In this document: piece by piece, positions 43,723 to 53,038 of the stretch
How positions within the stretch are numbered: the stretch's first letter is position 1
How the letters are laid out: every line of letters starts with the position of its first letter
Assembly: GCA_020633195.1 (NCBI GenBank)
Contig: JACKEC010000027.1
Location: forward strand, 62,001-126,000
Reading direction: 5' to 3'
DNA: 64,000 bases
Source: Sandaracinaceae bacterium
GTDB taxonomy: Bacteria; Myxococcota_A; Polyangia; Polyangiales; Sandaracinaceae
The notes under the pieces: generated by a model
The model's database searches: none
What the model saw: the letters and a program-made list of their open reading frames with translations, nothing else
Told to the model about the DNA's origin: nothing
Position numbers and translations under genes: made by a program

Positions 43723-45945
43723 ATGACGACGGACTCCGACCTCACGATCGAGTGCGAGGTGTCGATCGACGGGATCCCGCCCGGGGTGCTCGTGCCCCGC
43801 GACGTCTCGATCCGCGAGGCGGTCTTCGAGTGCACTCGGATCGACGCCGTGATCGAGAGCGTGCGGCCGGTCGAGCTCGAGGCGATGATCGGCGCGCACG
43901 CCGAGGTCCGACTGGTCCAGAGCGGCGAGGAGCGCTCGCTGCATGGCGTCATCGTGGCGGCCACCCTCGACCAGCCGCGCGAGGACGAGGAGTCCTTCCT
44001 GCTGACCGTCGAGATCCGGCCGCGGCTCTACCTGCTGAAGCTCGGGCGCGACCACCGGATCTTCAAGGACAAGAACCTCCAGGAGATCGTGCTCGAGGTG
44101 CTCGAGGGCGCGGGGCTGTCCGGCGACGACGTCGCGTGGAACGCGAACGGCGACTTCCCCACCCGGCCCCACGTCGTGCAGTACGGCGAGAGCGACTACG
44201 ACTTCATCACGCGGCTGCTCTTCGCGGACGGCGTCGGCTTCCTCATCCACCACGACCTCGATCAGGAGGTCGTGCAGTTCTTCGACGACGGCTCGATGTT
44301 CGAGCCGATCGACGGCCCCTCCCAGCTCACCTTGGTGGACGAGGTCGGCGTCGGCGCCTCCACCGCGGTCGCGCTGAGCCTCCGCGCGCGGGTCGGCAGC
44401 GACCAGGTGATGCTCCGCGACTACGACCCGGAGAAGCCCGCCGCCGACCTCTCGTGCATGAACGCGATCGACGACGCGGTCGGCCTCGAGCAGTACGTGC
44501 ACCCGGGCGGCTACCTCGAGATGTCGCCGGGCGAGCAGCGCGCCGAGCGGCTCCTCCAGCGCCTGCGCATGCGGAGCCGCGTCGCCACCGGTCGCACCAT
44601 CAACCCGCTGATCGGCGCGGGGCGCTGGGTCGAGCTCGCGAGCCCGGAGGGTCGCGGGGATCGCAACGATCAGTGGCTGGTGCTCGAGGTCGAGCACCGC
44701 CTCCGCCCTCACCCGACGCCGATCGTGGAGACGCGCTTCGAAGCGATCCCGCTCGCCGTCGACTACCGGCCCCAGGCCGCGCCGAGCCCGCCCCGGACCT
44801 CGATGCAGCTCGCGTTCACGACGACGAGCTCGCCGAGCGAGGACATCCAGTGCGACGACCTCGGGCGGGTGCACGCGTACTTCCCGTGGGACCGCCGGGA
44901 CGTCCGCGACCACACCGCCTCGGTCGGCATGCGGGTGGGTCAGCTCGCCCTCCCCGGGTCGATGCTGATCCCGCGGAACGGCTTCGAGCTGGTCATCCAT
45001 CACGAGCTCGGCGACCTCGATCGGCCCACCGTCGTCTCGCACCTGTACAACGGCGAGCAGCGCCCCCCGTACGCGCTGCCCGAGGGCATGCTGCGCAGCT
45101 CGTTCCAGACGGGCACCACCTCGCAGGGCGGCGGCGCGAACGAGCTCCGCTTCGAGGACACCGCGGGCGCCGAGGGGATCCTGCTCAACGCCTCCAAGGA
45201 CTGGACGGTCGACGTGGGCGACACCTCGACCACCGCGGTGGGGGTGAACGAGACCCTCGAGATCGGCGTCAACCGGTCGCTCTCGATCGGCACCGCCTAC
45301 ACCCAGAACGTCGAGGGCGCGCGCAGCGTGACGGTCGGCGCGAACCAGAAGGTGAACGTCGGCGCCAACCTCAGCGAGAGCGTCGGCGGCGACTACACGA
45401 CGACCATCGGCGGCATGCGCATGGCGATGATCGGCGGTGACCTGCTCGAGAACACGACCGGCGACTGCACTCGGACCATCGGCGCGGTGCAGGTCCACGT
45501 CGGCATCAACGGCGTCGGCCGGACGATCGGCGGCTCGGCCACGACGACGGTGCTCGGCGCGTGGATCGAGGGCGTCGGCCAGAGCCGGCTCGTGAGCGCC
45601 GCGAACTTCGTCGAGACCGTCGGCGGGGTGAAGATGGTCAAGGCCAAGACGGTCGCGATCACGTGCGGCGCCGGCTATGTGCAGACGGCCGCGGTGCACG
45701 ACGTGAAGTGCGGAGGGAGCCGCACCGACACGGCGAGCGGGCTCTTGAGCCTCGCCGCCGCCGGCGGGATCAAGGTCAAGGCCGACAACATCGTGATCGG
45801 CGCGGACAGCTCGCTCACCGTGAAGGCCGGCGGCTGCTCCATCAGCCTCAAGTCGTCCGGCACGGTCGAGATCACCGCCAGCGGCAACCTCGATCTTCGC
45901 GGCGCCAAGGGCATCAACCAAGCCATCCACAAGTCGGGTCCGTAG
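43723..45945 (+). CDS. vgrG: VgrG spike protein without toxin extension
   Basis: 740 aa. gp27/gp44-like part: LKLGRDHRIFKDKNLQEIVL, VVQYGESDYDFITRLLFADG, YVHPGGYLEMSPGEQRAERL; OB-fold: DIQCDDLGRVHAYFPWD, GSMLIPRNGFELVIHHELGD; then a repetitive beta-helix (TVDVGDTSTTAVGVNETLEI, RSVTVGANQKVNVGANLSES) to the C-terminus. No effector tail, so it may carry cargo non-covalently. Its stop is 2 bases from the next vgrG start region. Confidence 0.94.
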   Translation: MTTDSDLTIECEVSIDGIPPGVLVPRDVSIREAVFECTRIDAVIESVRPVELEAMIGAHAEVRLVQSGEERSLHGVIVAATLDQPREDEESFLLTVEIRPRLYLLKLGRDHRIFKDKNLQEIVLEVLEGAGLSGDDVAWNANGDFPTRPHVVQYGESDYDFITRLLFADGVGFLIHHDLDQEVVQFFDDGSMFEPIDGPSQLTLVDEVGVGASTAVALSLRARVGSDQVMLRDYDPEKPAADLSCMNAIDDAVGLEQYVHPGGYLEMSPGEQRAERLLQRLRMRSRVATGRTINPLIGAGRWVELASPEGRGDRNDQWLVLEVEHRLRPHPTPIVETRFEAIPLAVDYRPQAAPSPPRTSMQLAFTTTSSPSEDIQCDDLGRVHAYFPWDRRDVRDHTASVGMRVGQLALPGSMLIPRNGFELVIHHELGDLDRPTVVSHLYNGEQRPPYALPEGMLRSSFQTGTTSQGGGANELRFEDTAGAEGILLNASKDWTVDVGDTSTTAVGVNETLEIGVNRSLSIGTAYTQNVEGARSVTVGANQKVNVGANLSESVGGDYTTTIGGMRMAMIGGDLLENTTGDCTRTIGAVQVHVGINGVGRTIGGSATTTVLGAWIEGVGQSRLVSAANFVETVGGVKMVKAKTVAITCGAGYVQTAAVHDVKCGGSRTDTASGLLSLAAAGGIKVKADNIVIGADSSLTVKAGGCSISLKSSGTVEITASGNLDLRGAKGINQAIHKSGP

Positions 45946-45947
45946 CG

Positions 45948-48719
45948 ATGGCGAACGGCGACCAAGTGGCGCTGAGCGCCGAGCTCTTCCTGCACGAGCA
46001 CTCCGAGGTGGTCGTGGTCCACCGCGTGCGCGGCCACGAAGAGCTCTCGCGGGCGTTCTTCCTCGAGGTCGACTTCGAGACCTCGTACCTCGACGCCGAC
46101 CCGCTGCGCGGGACCGACGTGCAGCTCTGGCTCAGCGAGGCGACCGGCGACGAGCGGCACTTCACGGGCATCGTCCACGCGGTGACGGTGAACGCGCTCG
46201 ACGAGACCGAGAGCGGCGAGGACGAGCGCGTCCGCTGCCACGTGGTCATCGCCCCCAAGGCCTACCTGCTGAAGCACCGCCACGGCTTCCGCATCTTCCA
46301 GCGCAAGGACATCAAGGAGATCGCGCAGGAGCTCTTCGAGAACGCGGGCCTCGACCTCGCGCTGCTCGACGACTCCCCGCTCACCGGCTCGTACGAGAAG
46401 CGCGAGCTCTGCGTTCAGTACGACGAGTCGGAGTGGGACTTCCTCTGCCGCCTCCTCGAGGACGAGGGCATCTGGTTCACGTTCCGCCAGGAGGCGGACG
46501 CCGCGGTGCTCGAGCTCAACGACAACAGCCCGAGCGCGCCGATGGCCACGCCGGACGCGCTGACCCACCGCGACCCGCGGGACACCGCGGGCGAGGCGTG
46601 CGTCACCGACTGGCAGGAGCGACGCGCGGCGGCGGTCTCGATCACGACCTTGCGCGATCACGATCCGCTCCTGCCCTCGACCCCCTTGAACGAGCAGGCG
46701 ACCGACGACGACGACCCCTTCGGCCGCGAGCACTACGAGTTCCCGGGCGGCTGGGTGCGCTTCTCCGGCGACGAGAAGATCGACCCGGGGCACCTCGCGA
46801 CCCGCGCGCAGGTGCGGCTCGAGGAGGCGCGCGCGATGCGCCAGGTCGGGCGCGGCCTCGCGACGACGGCGACGCTCCTGCCAGGCCGCCGCTTCGAGCT
46901 CATCGGCAGAGACTTCGCCTCCGGCGAGAAGCTGATCGTCGGGATCCGCTGGGACCTGCGCTTCCACGAGGAGCGGAGCGCCGACCAGGAGCGCGTGCTC
47001 GGCATCGAGCTGACCACGATCCCGTCCGAGACGATGTTCCGCCCGGCGCGGACGACCCCGAAGCCGCGCATCTACGGGATGCAGACGGCGCGCGTCACCG
47101 GTCCCTCCGGCCAAGAGGTCCACACCGACGAGCACGGCCGCGTGAAGGTGCAGTTCCACTGGGATCGCCAGGGCGAGCTCGACGAGCGCTCGAGCTGCTG
47201 GATCCGCACCGGCCAGACGCACACCACCGGCTCGGTGATGGTCCCGCGGATGGGCTGGGAGGTCTTGGTCCAGTTCGAGGAGGGCGACCCCGATCGCCCC
47301 ATCGTCCTGGGCAAGCTCTACAACCCGATCGATCCGCCGGCGTACGCGCTGCCCGCTCAGAAGACGGTCACCGGGATCCGCTCGGAGTCGTCGCCGGGAC
47401 GCAGCGGCATCAACGAGGTGCGCTTCGACGACGTCGCCGGCAGCGAGCGCTTCGAGATCCGCGCGCAATACGACTTGCAGGCCGTCGCCGCGAACAACAA
47501 GACCCACTCGGTCACCACGCGGGCCGACCGCGCCGTCGGCGGCGATCGCAGCGCGACCATCGGCTCGAACGAGAGCATCTCCGTCGCGACCGACCACATG
47601 GCGAGCGTGATCGGCGACCACAACGTGACCGTCGGCGCGACGCGGGAGGTCAAGGTCTCCTCGGGGCTCGTGTCCGAGACCACTGGCTCCATGTCCAACA
47701 CGGTCGGCGCGATGGAGATGATGATGGTGGGCAACCCCGTCGGCGCCATCGTCGAGCTCATCGCGGCCAAGGCGATCGGGGCGGTGGCGGGCAAGGCGGC
47801 GCAAGCCGTCGGGCGCGCGAACAGCGGCATGCTCGGGGCGGTCAACCGCGGCCTCACCGGGGCCCAGAAGGCCATGGGCCCGTTGGCCCAGTTCGCCGGC
47901 CCCGCGACCGCGCTGCTCGCGGGCGGCAACCCGACGGCCGCCGTGCTCGGGAACACCGCCGGGCAAGTGCTCGCGGCCGACAACGCGCTGTCGGCGTTGA
48001 CCGGCATGGGGGTCGGGATGGCCACCAACGTCGGCGCGGGGATGCTCACCTCGACGGTGCACGACGCGCTCGCCGGCGGCGGCGGCGGCGGCGGCGGGGC
48101 TGGCGGCGGCGGCGGCGGAGCTGGCGGCGGCGGCGGCGGAGCTGGCGGCGGGGCTGGCGGCGGCGGCGGGGCTGGTGGCGGCGGCGGTGGCGGCGGCGGC
48201 GGTGGCGGCGGCGGTGGCGGCGGCGGCGGCAGCGGTCAGTGGACGACCGTCGTGGGCGGCAACATCACCGAGACGGTCGGGGCGCTCGGCATGATGGCGA
48301 CCGCGCAGGGCATCAGCTTCGGCATCACCGGCTCGAACACGGAGACCGTGCTCGGCGCTCGGATCGAGGCGATCAAGATCGGCAAGGCCGAGAACGTGGG
48401 CGTCGCCAAGGCGGAGACCATCGCGGGGCTCTACTCGCTCAGCTCGGCGGCCGGGCTCACGGTCACCGCGAAGGCCGCGGTCGCGATCAACGTGGGCTCG
48501 CGCCTCAAGATGAGCATCGCCAAGGGGCACTCGCTGGCCTCCAAGGGCTCGGCCAAGGTCACCACCACGACCACGAAGCTCGAGGCCAAGACCATCACGC
48601 TCAAGTGCGGCGCGTCCGAGGTCGCGATCGACTCGGGCGGAGTGCAGATCAAGGGCCTCCAGATTACTTTCAAGGCGAGCGAGATCACCGTCGATCCGTC
48701 CGCCATCAAGCCGGGTTGA
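45948..48719 (+). CDS. vgrG: VgrG spike protein with hydrophobic and poly-glycine insert in the needle
   Basis: 923 aa from ATG 45948. Canonical VgrG start: HGFRIFQRKDIKEIAQELFE, ELCVQYDESEWDFLCRLLED; OB-fold: VTGPSGQEVHTDEHGRVKV, SCWIRTGQTHTTGSVMVPR. The beta-helix begins at about residue 510, is interrupted at about 593 by an Ala/Gly-rich hydrophobic stretch (AIVELIAAKAIGAVAGKAAQ, FAGPATALLAGGNPTAAVLG) and a run of about 55 mostly glycine residues (712-764), then resumes (WTTVVGGNITETVGALGMM). The C-terminus is again VgrG-like (SEVAIDSGGVQIKGLQITFK). No toxin tail. Confidence 0.94.
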   Translation: MANGDQVALSAELFLHEHSEVVVVHRVRGHEELSRAFFLEVDFETSYLDADPLRGTDVQLWLSEATGDERHFTGIVHAVTVNALDETESGEDERVRCHVVIAPKAYLLKHRHGFRIFQRKDIKEIAQELFENAGLDLALLDDSPLTGSYEKRELCVQYDESEWDFLCRLLEDEGIWFTFRQEADAAVLELNDNSPSAPMATPDALTHRDPRDTAGEACVTDWQERRAAAVSITTLRDHDPLLPSTPLNEQATDDDDPFGREHYEFPGGWVRFSGDEKIDPGHLATRAQVRLEEARAMRQVGRGLATTATLLPGRRFELIGRDFASGEKLIVGIRWDLRFHEERSADQERVLGIELTTIPSETMFRPARTTPKPRIYGMQTARVTGPSGQEVHTDEHGRVKVQFHWDRQGELDERSSCWIRTGQTHTTGSVMVPRMGWEVLVQFEEGDPDRPIVLGKLYNPIDPPAYALPAQKTVTGIRSESSPGRSGINEVRFDDVAGSERFEIRAQYDLQAVAANNKTHSVTTRADRAVGGDRSATIGSNESISVATDHMASVIGDHNVTVGATREVKVSSGLVSETTGSMSNTVGAMEMMMVGNPVGAIVELIAAKAIGAVAGKAAQAVGRANSGMLGAVNRGLTGAQKAMGPLAQFAGPATALLAGGNPTAAVLGNTAGQVLAADNALSALTGMGVGMATNVGAGMLTSTVHDALAGGGGGGGGAGGGGGGAGGGGGGAGGGAGGGGGAGGGGGGGGGGGGGGGGGGGSGQWTTVVGGNITETVGALGMMATAQGISFGITGSNTETVLGARIEAIKIGKAENVGVAKAETIAGLYSLSSAAGLTVTAKAAVAINVGSRLKMSIAKGHSLASKGSAKVTTTTTKLEAKTITLKCGASEVAIDSGGVQIKGLQITFKASEITVDPSAIKPG

Positions 48720-48732
48720 AAGGACGAACGTC

Positions 48733-49200
48733 ATGAAGGTAGCCGCGCTGAGGAAGGCCGAGTCCGAGCCCGCCGTCCGCGAGATCCCCGACGCCGATCC
48801 GGTGGTCGGGATCGCGACGCTGCTCGCGCCCACCGACACGGGATGGCGCGTCCGGGTGGGGGCCCGCGAGCGCGACGCGAGCGTGGACGCGAGCGTGGAT
48901 CCGCGCCTGCTGACGCGGTCCCACGAGTCGGGCGCGCGCGTCGTGATGGAGACCCAGGGCGGCCAGGCGACGATCGTGGGCGTGCTCCTCACCGCGCCGG
49001 CGCTGACGGTGGACCGCGACGGCGACGTCCACGCGAGCGTGCGCCGCTTCGTGGTCGAGGCCACCGACGAGGCGATGCTCAAGACGCGCCGCGCGATGGT
49101 CCGCCTCGGCGCGCGCGACATCGAGCACTACGCCGACGAGATCAAGACGAGGGCGCGGGACACCGTCCGGCTCCTCGGCGCCATCATTCGACTGAACTGA
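48733..49200 (+). CDS. Small VgrG-associated protein (DUF6484-like)
   Basis: 155 aa, 13 bases after vgrG3. Contains PDADPVVGIATLLAPTDTGW, LLTRSHESGARVVMETQGGQ and ATIVGVLLTAPALTVDRDGD, a short beta-rich pattern I associate with DUF6484 proteins found beside VgrG genes, followed by a helical C-terminus (RRFVVEATDEAMLKTRRAMV). A tip or adaptor role is inferred from context. Family assignment is from pattern memory and moderate. Confidence 0.65.
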   Translation: MKVAALRKAESEPAVREIPDADPVVGIATLLAPTDTGWRVRVGARERDASVDASVDPRLLTRSHESGARVVMETQGGQATIVGVLLTAPALTVDRDGDVHASVRRFVVEATDEAMLKTRRAMVRLGARDIEHYADEIKTRARDTVRLLGAIIRLN

Positions 49201-49214
49201 CCCGGGAGAGCCTC

Positions 49215-49586
49215 ATGGCCGTCGTGACCGCGTTGATGATGGATGTCGCTACCGAGAGCACGAGCCACGTGATGGCGCCGATGGCGCCCAACATGTGCAT
49301 CACCCCGGCCGCGCCGAGCCCGCTGCCGCTGCCCTACCCGAACATCAGCGACAGCGGGAAGCTCGACCCCGGCTGCGAGAAGGTCGTCATCGGCAGCAGC
49401 AAGAAGTCGATGAACCTCAAGAGCAAGCTCGCGAAGGTCAAGGGCAACGAGGCCGGGACTCAGAAGGACATCACCACGATGCAGACGAACGGGACCGCGT
49501 GGGTCACCGTCGGCGCGTTCACGGTGCTGTTCGAAGGCGCGCCGGTCGCCTTCACGGGCTCGATCGGTTTCTCGAACTCGATGTAG
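49215..49586 (+). CDS. PAAR-like (DUF4150) spike-tip protein
   Basis: 123 aa. Has the PAAR-like signature PNMCITPAAPSPLPLPYPNI, then KVVIGSSKKSMNLKSKLAKV, TQKDITTMQTNGTAWVTVG and a C-terminal VLFEGAPVAFTGSIGFSNSM. PAAR-like proteins sharpen the VgrG trimer and can carry effectors. Starts 14 bases after the DUF6484-like stop with GGGAGAG upstream. Last gene of the T6SS island; the next gene is convergent. Confidence 0.85.
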   Translation: MAVVTALMMDVATESTSHVMAPMAPNMCITPAAPSPLPLPYPNISDSGKLDPGCEKVVIGSSKKSMNLKSKLAKVKGNEAGTQKDITTMQTNGTAWVTVGAFTVLFEGAPVAFTGSIGFSNSM

Positions 49587-49634
49587 CCGGGCCGCGCTCC
49601 CCGCGACGCCGAGGCGCCGCGGGGGGGCCGTGGC

Positions 49635-50339
49635 TCAGGGGCAGCTGAGCGCGGCGGCGGCGCCGGTCGGGTCGTAGCTCCCCGGGCCGTGGCCGTCGGC
49701 GTCCTGCATCCGACGGATCGAGCCGCCGCTGATCGCGCCCGCGCAGTCGCCGACCCAGTCGCCGTCGGCCTCGGCGGTCATCTTGCGGCTCGGCGTGTGC
49801 CCGCTGCCCCAGCACACGAAGTCGATCTGCGCGGCGGCGTCGCCGAAGGCGCCGGAGCTGTAGAACGCGACCTCGCCGCCCGCGTCGGTGTCCGCGAAGC
49901 CCGACGGCCAGGCGAACACGTGCCTGTCGTTGGCCGCGATCGTGACGCCGGCCTCGATCGAGCTCAGCGACGGGTACGTGGGCCGCTGGCAGAAGACGTA
50001 GCCGGCCGTGCTGATCGGCGCCGCGGTGGGGTTGAAGACGGTGATGGAGGTGCCCGGGTCGATCTCCTCGATGACCAGGTCCGTCGCCGCGCAGACGCCG
50101 CTGCCAGTGCTGCCGCCCGCGTCCACGTCGCCCGCGTCCACGTCACCCGCGTCGACCCCGCCGCCCGCGTCCGTGCCCGGTCCCGCGTCGGTGCCGCCGG
50201 GGCCCGCGTCGGTGTCCACCATGCCCGAGTCGGTCCCGCTCGGCCCCGCGTCGGTCCCCGAGGGACCCGCGTCCGAGCCGCCGTTGTCGTCGCACCCCAT
50301 CAACATCAGACCGAGGCAGCACGCAGAACGCAAAGTCAT
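49635..50339 (-). CDS. Aspartate/alanine/glycine-rich lipoprotein
   Basis: 234 aa. Lipoprotein signal MTLRSACCLGLMLMGC, then repeats of the GTDAGP / VDAGD type (about residues 20-75), a surface-tether pattern frequent in Myxococcota, and a beta-rich Cys-containing domain from about residue 80 (CAATDLVIEEIDPGTSITVF, ADTDAGGEVAFYSSGAFGDA) resembling a lamin-tail-like fold. Its ATG abuts the stop of the RCC1 gene upstream, so the two are probably one transcript. Function unknown. Confidence 0.8.
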   Translation of the reverse strand: MTLRSACCLGLMLMGCDDNGGSDAGPSGTDAGPSGTDSGMVDTDAGPGGTDAGPGTDAGGGVDAGDVDAGDVDAGGSTGSGVCAATDLVIEEIDPGTSITVFNPTAAPISTAGYVFCQRPTYPSLSSIEAGVTIAANDRHVFAWPSGFADTDAGGEVAFYSSGAFGDAAAQIDFVCWGSGHTPSRKMTAEADGDWVGDCAGAISGGSIRRMQDADGHGPGSYDPTGAAAALSCP

Positions 50340-51371
50340 CTAATCCTCCTGCACCCCTCGATCCACGGGCTGCGGGTCGAGGCTGTGGACTCCGCCATCG
50401 TCGCCCAATTGACCACGATCATTCCACCCCCAACACCAGACGCGCCCGGCCGCGGCCGCGCAGGTGTGGCGATCGCCGACCCCCACCGAGGTGACCGGCG
50501 ACGGGAGCCCGCGCACCGCCGAGGGCGCCGGCCGAAGCGCGAACGAGCCGTCGCCGAGCTGGCCGTGATCGTTCTTGCCCATGCAGAAGAGCGCGCCCGC
50601 CGCGTCGGTGACGCACAGGTGATCGATCGCGCCCGCCGCGAGCGCGCCGCCCGAGAACGGGATCACTCGTGGGCGGGTGAGCGGCTCGCCCGCGCCGCCC
50701 GGCTCCACGCCGTGGCACGTGACGGCGTCGGCGCTCAGCGCGCACACGTGGTCCGCGCCGACCGCCACGTCGTGAACCGCGTCGGCGCTGACCTCGTAGC
50801 CGCCGAAGCAGGCGAGGTGGTCGCGTCGATCGATCACGCAGGTGGTGTCGAACCCGGCGACCACGCGGCGCGCGTCGAGGTCGCGGCACGCCGGCGCGAG
50901 GACGTCGGCGGGTCCCGCGCCGGGCTCCGACTGACCGCTCCCGTTCCACCCCCAGCAGCACACCGCGCCGTCCGCGGTCCACGCGCACGCGTGCGCGAAG
51001 CCGACGGTGACGCCCACCGCGGGCGCGAGCCCCTCGACCCGCCGCGGCGTGGCGGAGTCGTCGAACGAGCCGTCCCCGAGCTGCCCCCGGTGGTTCTGCC
51101 CGAAGCACCAGACCGCCCCGTCGCGATCGAGCGCGCAGGTCGTCCCTCCGCCAGCCGCGACCCCGATCGGCGAGAGCGTCGCGAGGTCGACGCCGAGCTG
51201 CCCGTGGTCGTTCGACCCCCAGCACTGGAGCGCGCCATCCCAGAGACCACACCCGTGCTCGACCCCGACCGCGACGAGCGGGTCATCCCCCGGCCCCGCG
51301 CAGCCGCCGCCAAGAGGAGCGCCGAGCAGCGCGACGAGCATCCCGACGACGATCCAGCGAGGCACGCGCAT
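50340..51371 (-). CDS. RCC1-repeat lipoprotein
   Basis: About 343 aa from ATG 51369-51371. Signal and lipobox WIVVGMLVALLGAPLGGGC. Six or seven RCC1/ALFY-type blades: VGVEHGCGLWDGALQCWGSN, GQLGVDLATLSPIGVAAGGG, AVWCFGQNHRGQLGDGSF, AHACAWTADGAVCCWGWNGS and HTCAAAAGRVWCWGWNDRGQ. A seven-bladed propeller on the cell surface or in the periplasm is likely; many such lipoproteins occur in Myxococcota with no assigned role. The stop is directly adjacent to the next gene start. Confidence 0.9.
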   Translation of the reverse strand: MRVPRWIVVGMLVALLGAPLGGGCAGPGDDPLVAVGVEHGCGLWDGALQCWGSNDHGQLGVDLATLSPIGVAAGGGTTCALDRDGAVWCFGQNHRGQLGDGSFDDSATPRRVEGLAPAVGVTVGFAHACAWTADGAVCCWGWNGSGQSEPGAGPADVLAPACRDLDARRVVAGFDTTCVIDRRDHLACFGGYEVSADAVHDVAVGADHVCALSADAVTCHGVEPGGAGEPLTRPRVIPFSGGALAAGAIDHLCVTDAAGALFCMGKNDHGQLGDGSFALRPAPSAVRGLPSPVTSVGVGDRHTCAAAAGRVWCWGWNDRGQLGDDGGVHSLDPQPVDRGVQED

Positions 51372-51544
51372 CGAGCATAGCCGCCCCGACGCGCTCACGA
51401 CTTCCGCGGCCGCGAATTCACGGGACGAACCCGACGAGAAAACCTCTTTGCCCCCTTGGCGCCCTCCGCGCGAAATTCCACGCCCCCGAGGCCGGTCGCG
51501 CGGGTTGGAACAACCCCTCCGGAAATGAGGTACAACCGCGCTCC

Positions 51545-53038
51545 ATGGGATTCGCGGAGTACGACCGCTTCGATGGGCTCGGCCTCGCCGAGCTGGTCGC
51601 GCGCGGCGAGGTGAGCCCGACCGAGCTCCTCGACGAGGCGATCGAGCGGGCCGATCGCATCAACCCGCGCATCAACGCGATCGTCATCGAGATGTTCGAC
51701 GAGGCGCGGCGACGCGTGGCGAAGGACGAGCTGGCGGGCCCCTACGCGGGCGTCCCGTTCCTCTTGAAGGACCTCGCGAGCGCGTACGCCGGGGTGAAGC
51801 TCCAGAGCGGCAGCCAGCTCTACCGGGGCTACCACCCCGCGCACCACTCCGAGCTGATCGAGCGCTACCTGCGGGCCGGCCTCGTCGTGTTCGGCAAGAC
51901 CAACACGCCCGAGCTCGGGATCGTGCCGGTGACCGAGCCGGCGATCTACGGCGCGGCCCACAACCCGTGGCGGCACGGCCGCACCCCCGGCGGCTCGAGC
52001 GGCGGCGCGGCCGCGGCGGTGGCGGCGGGGATCGTCCCGATGGCGCACGGCGGCGACGGCGGCGGCTCGATCCGGATCCCCGCGGGCTGCTGCGGCCTCT
52101 TCGGGCTCAAGCCCTCCAAGTACCGGATGCCCGTGGGCCCCGACGAGCCGGAGCGCTTCTTCGGCTTCTCCGTCGAGCACGTGATCACCCGGAGCGTGCG
52201 CGACAGCGCCGCGATGCTCGACGCGACCGCCGGCGAGGAGGCCGGCTCGATCTACTTCCCGAGGCCCGCCGAAGGCTTCCTCGCGGCGCTCGACGAGCCG
52301 TTCGAGCGGCCGCTGCGGATCGCGTTCACGGACGAGCCGCTGCTGCCCGCGCCCAAGAACGTCGACGCGACGCGCGCCGTCGAGCGCGCGGCCAAGCTGT
52401 GCGAGGACCTCGGCCACCACGTCGAGCGCGCGCGCCCCCGCTTCGACGCCGCGGCCTTCGCCAAGGCGTTCTTCTACCACTTCGCGATCGGCGTCGCGGG
52501 CGAGCTCAAGTGGGCCGAGCGGCACCTGCACCGGCCGACGCGCGCGACGGACGTCGAGCAGCTCACGTGGGTGCTCGGCATGGCCGGGCGCTCCCTCGAC
52601 GGCGGCGACGTCGTCGTGCAGCGGCGCATCCTGCACGTCGAGGCGGCCAAGATCGTCGCGTTCTTCGGCGACTACGACGTCCTGCTCACCCCGACGACGG
52701 GCACGCCGCCGCTCGAGCACGGCGCGCTGCTCCCGCAGGGCCTCGAGGCGAAGATGCAAGACGTCTTGGCGCTGACGGACACGCCCGCGCTCCTCAAGAT
52801 CCCGGGCCTCCTCGATCGCGCGATCGCCCGCGCGTACGACTTCTCTCCGTACACGCCGCCCTTCAACGTGACGGGGCAGCCCTCCGCGAGCGTCCCGCTC
52901 CACTGGACCGACGACGGGCTCCCGCTCGGCTCGATGATCACCGCGCGGCCGGGGGACGAGAAGACGGTCCTGCGCCTCGCCCAGCAGCTCGAGGCGGCGC
53001 AGCCCTGGTTCGACCGACGCGCGCCGACGCACGCGTGA
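51545..53038 (+). CDS. Amidase of the amidase-signature family
   Basis: 497 aa hydrolase. The Ser-Ser-Lys triad is visible: Lys in FLLKDLAS (about residue 75), cis-Ser in TPGGSSGGAAAAVAAG (about 150) and nucleophile Ser in DGGGSIRIPAGCCG (about 175). Substrate unknown; similar enzymes act on aliphatic amides and 6-aminohexanoate cyclic dimer. The TGA overlaps the next ATG (TGATG), so the amidase and the acyl-CoA ligase are coupled. Cytoplasmic. Confidence 0.92.
   Translation: MGFAEYDRFDGLGLAELVARGEVSPTELLDEAIERADRINPRINAIVIEMFDEARRRVAKDELAGPYAGVPFLLKDLASAYAGVKLQSGSQLYRGYHPAHHSELIERYLRAGLVVFGKTNTPELGIVPVTEPAIYGAAHNPWRHGRTPGGSSGGAAAAVAAGIVPMAHGGDGGGSIRIPAGCCGLFGLKPSKYRMPVGPDEPERFFGFSVEHVITRSVRDSAAMLDATAGEEAGSIYFPRPAEGFLAALDEPFERPLRIAFTDEPLLPAPKNVDATRAVERAAKLCEDLGHHVERARPRFDAAAFAKAFFYHFAIGVAGELKWAERHLHRPTRATDVEQLTWVLGMAGRSLDGGDVVVQRRILHVEAAKIVAFFGDYDVLLTPTTGTPPLEHGALLPQGLEAKMQDVLALTDTPALLKIPGLLDRAIARAYDFSPYTPPFNVTGQPSASVPLHWTDDGLPLGSMITARPGDEKTVLRLAQQLEAAQPWFDRRAPTHA

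Noticed and set aside
40248..43964. 1238-codon antisense frame opposite vgrG1
   Set aside because: Arg/Val/His-rich composition with no family content; it mirrors the third codon positions of the VgrG gene, a usual effect in 70% GC DNA.
45675..49121. 1148-codon antisense frame opposite vgrG2 and vgrG3
   Set aside because: Low-complexity Ala/Thr runs opposite the poly-Gly codons; the VgrG reading is unambiguous.
37324..49586. Complete T6SS core locus
   Set aside because: No TssB/C sheath, TssK/F/G baseplate, TssJ/L/M complex or ClpV is visible; only spike, chaperone and cargo-type genes are present.
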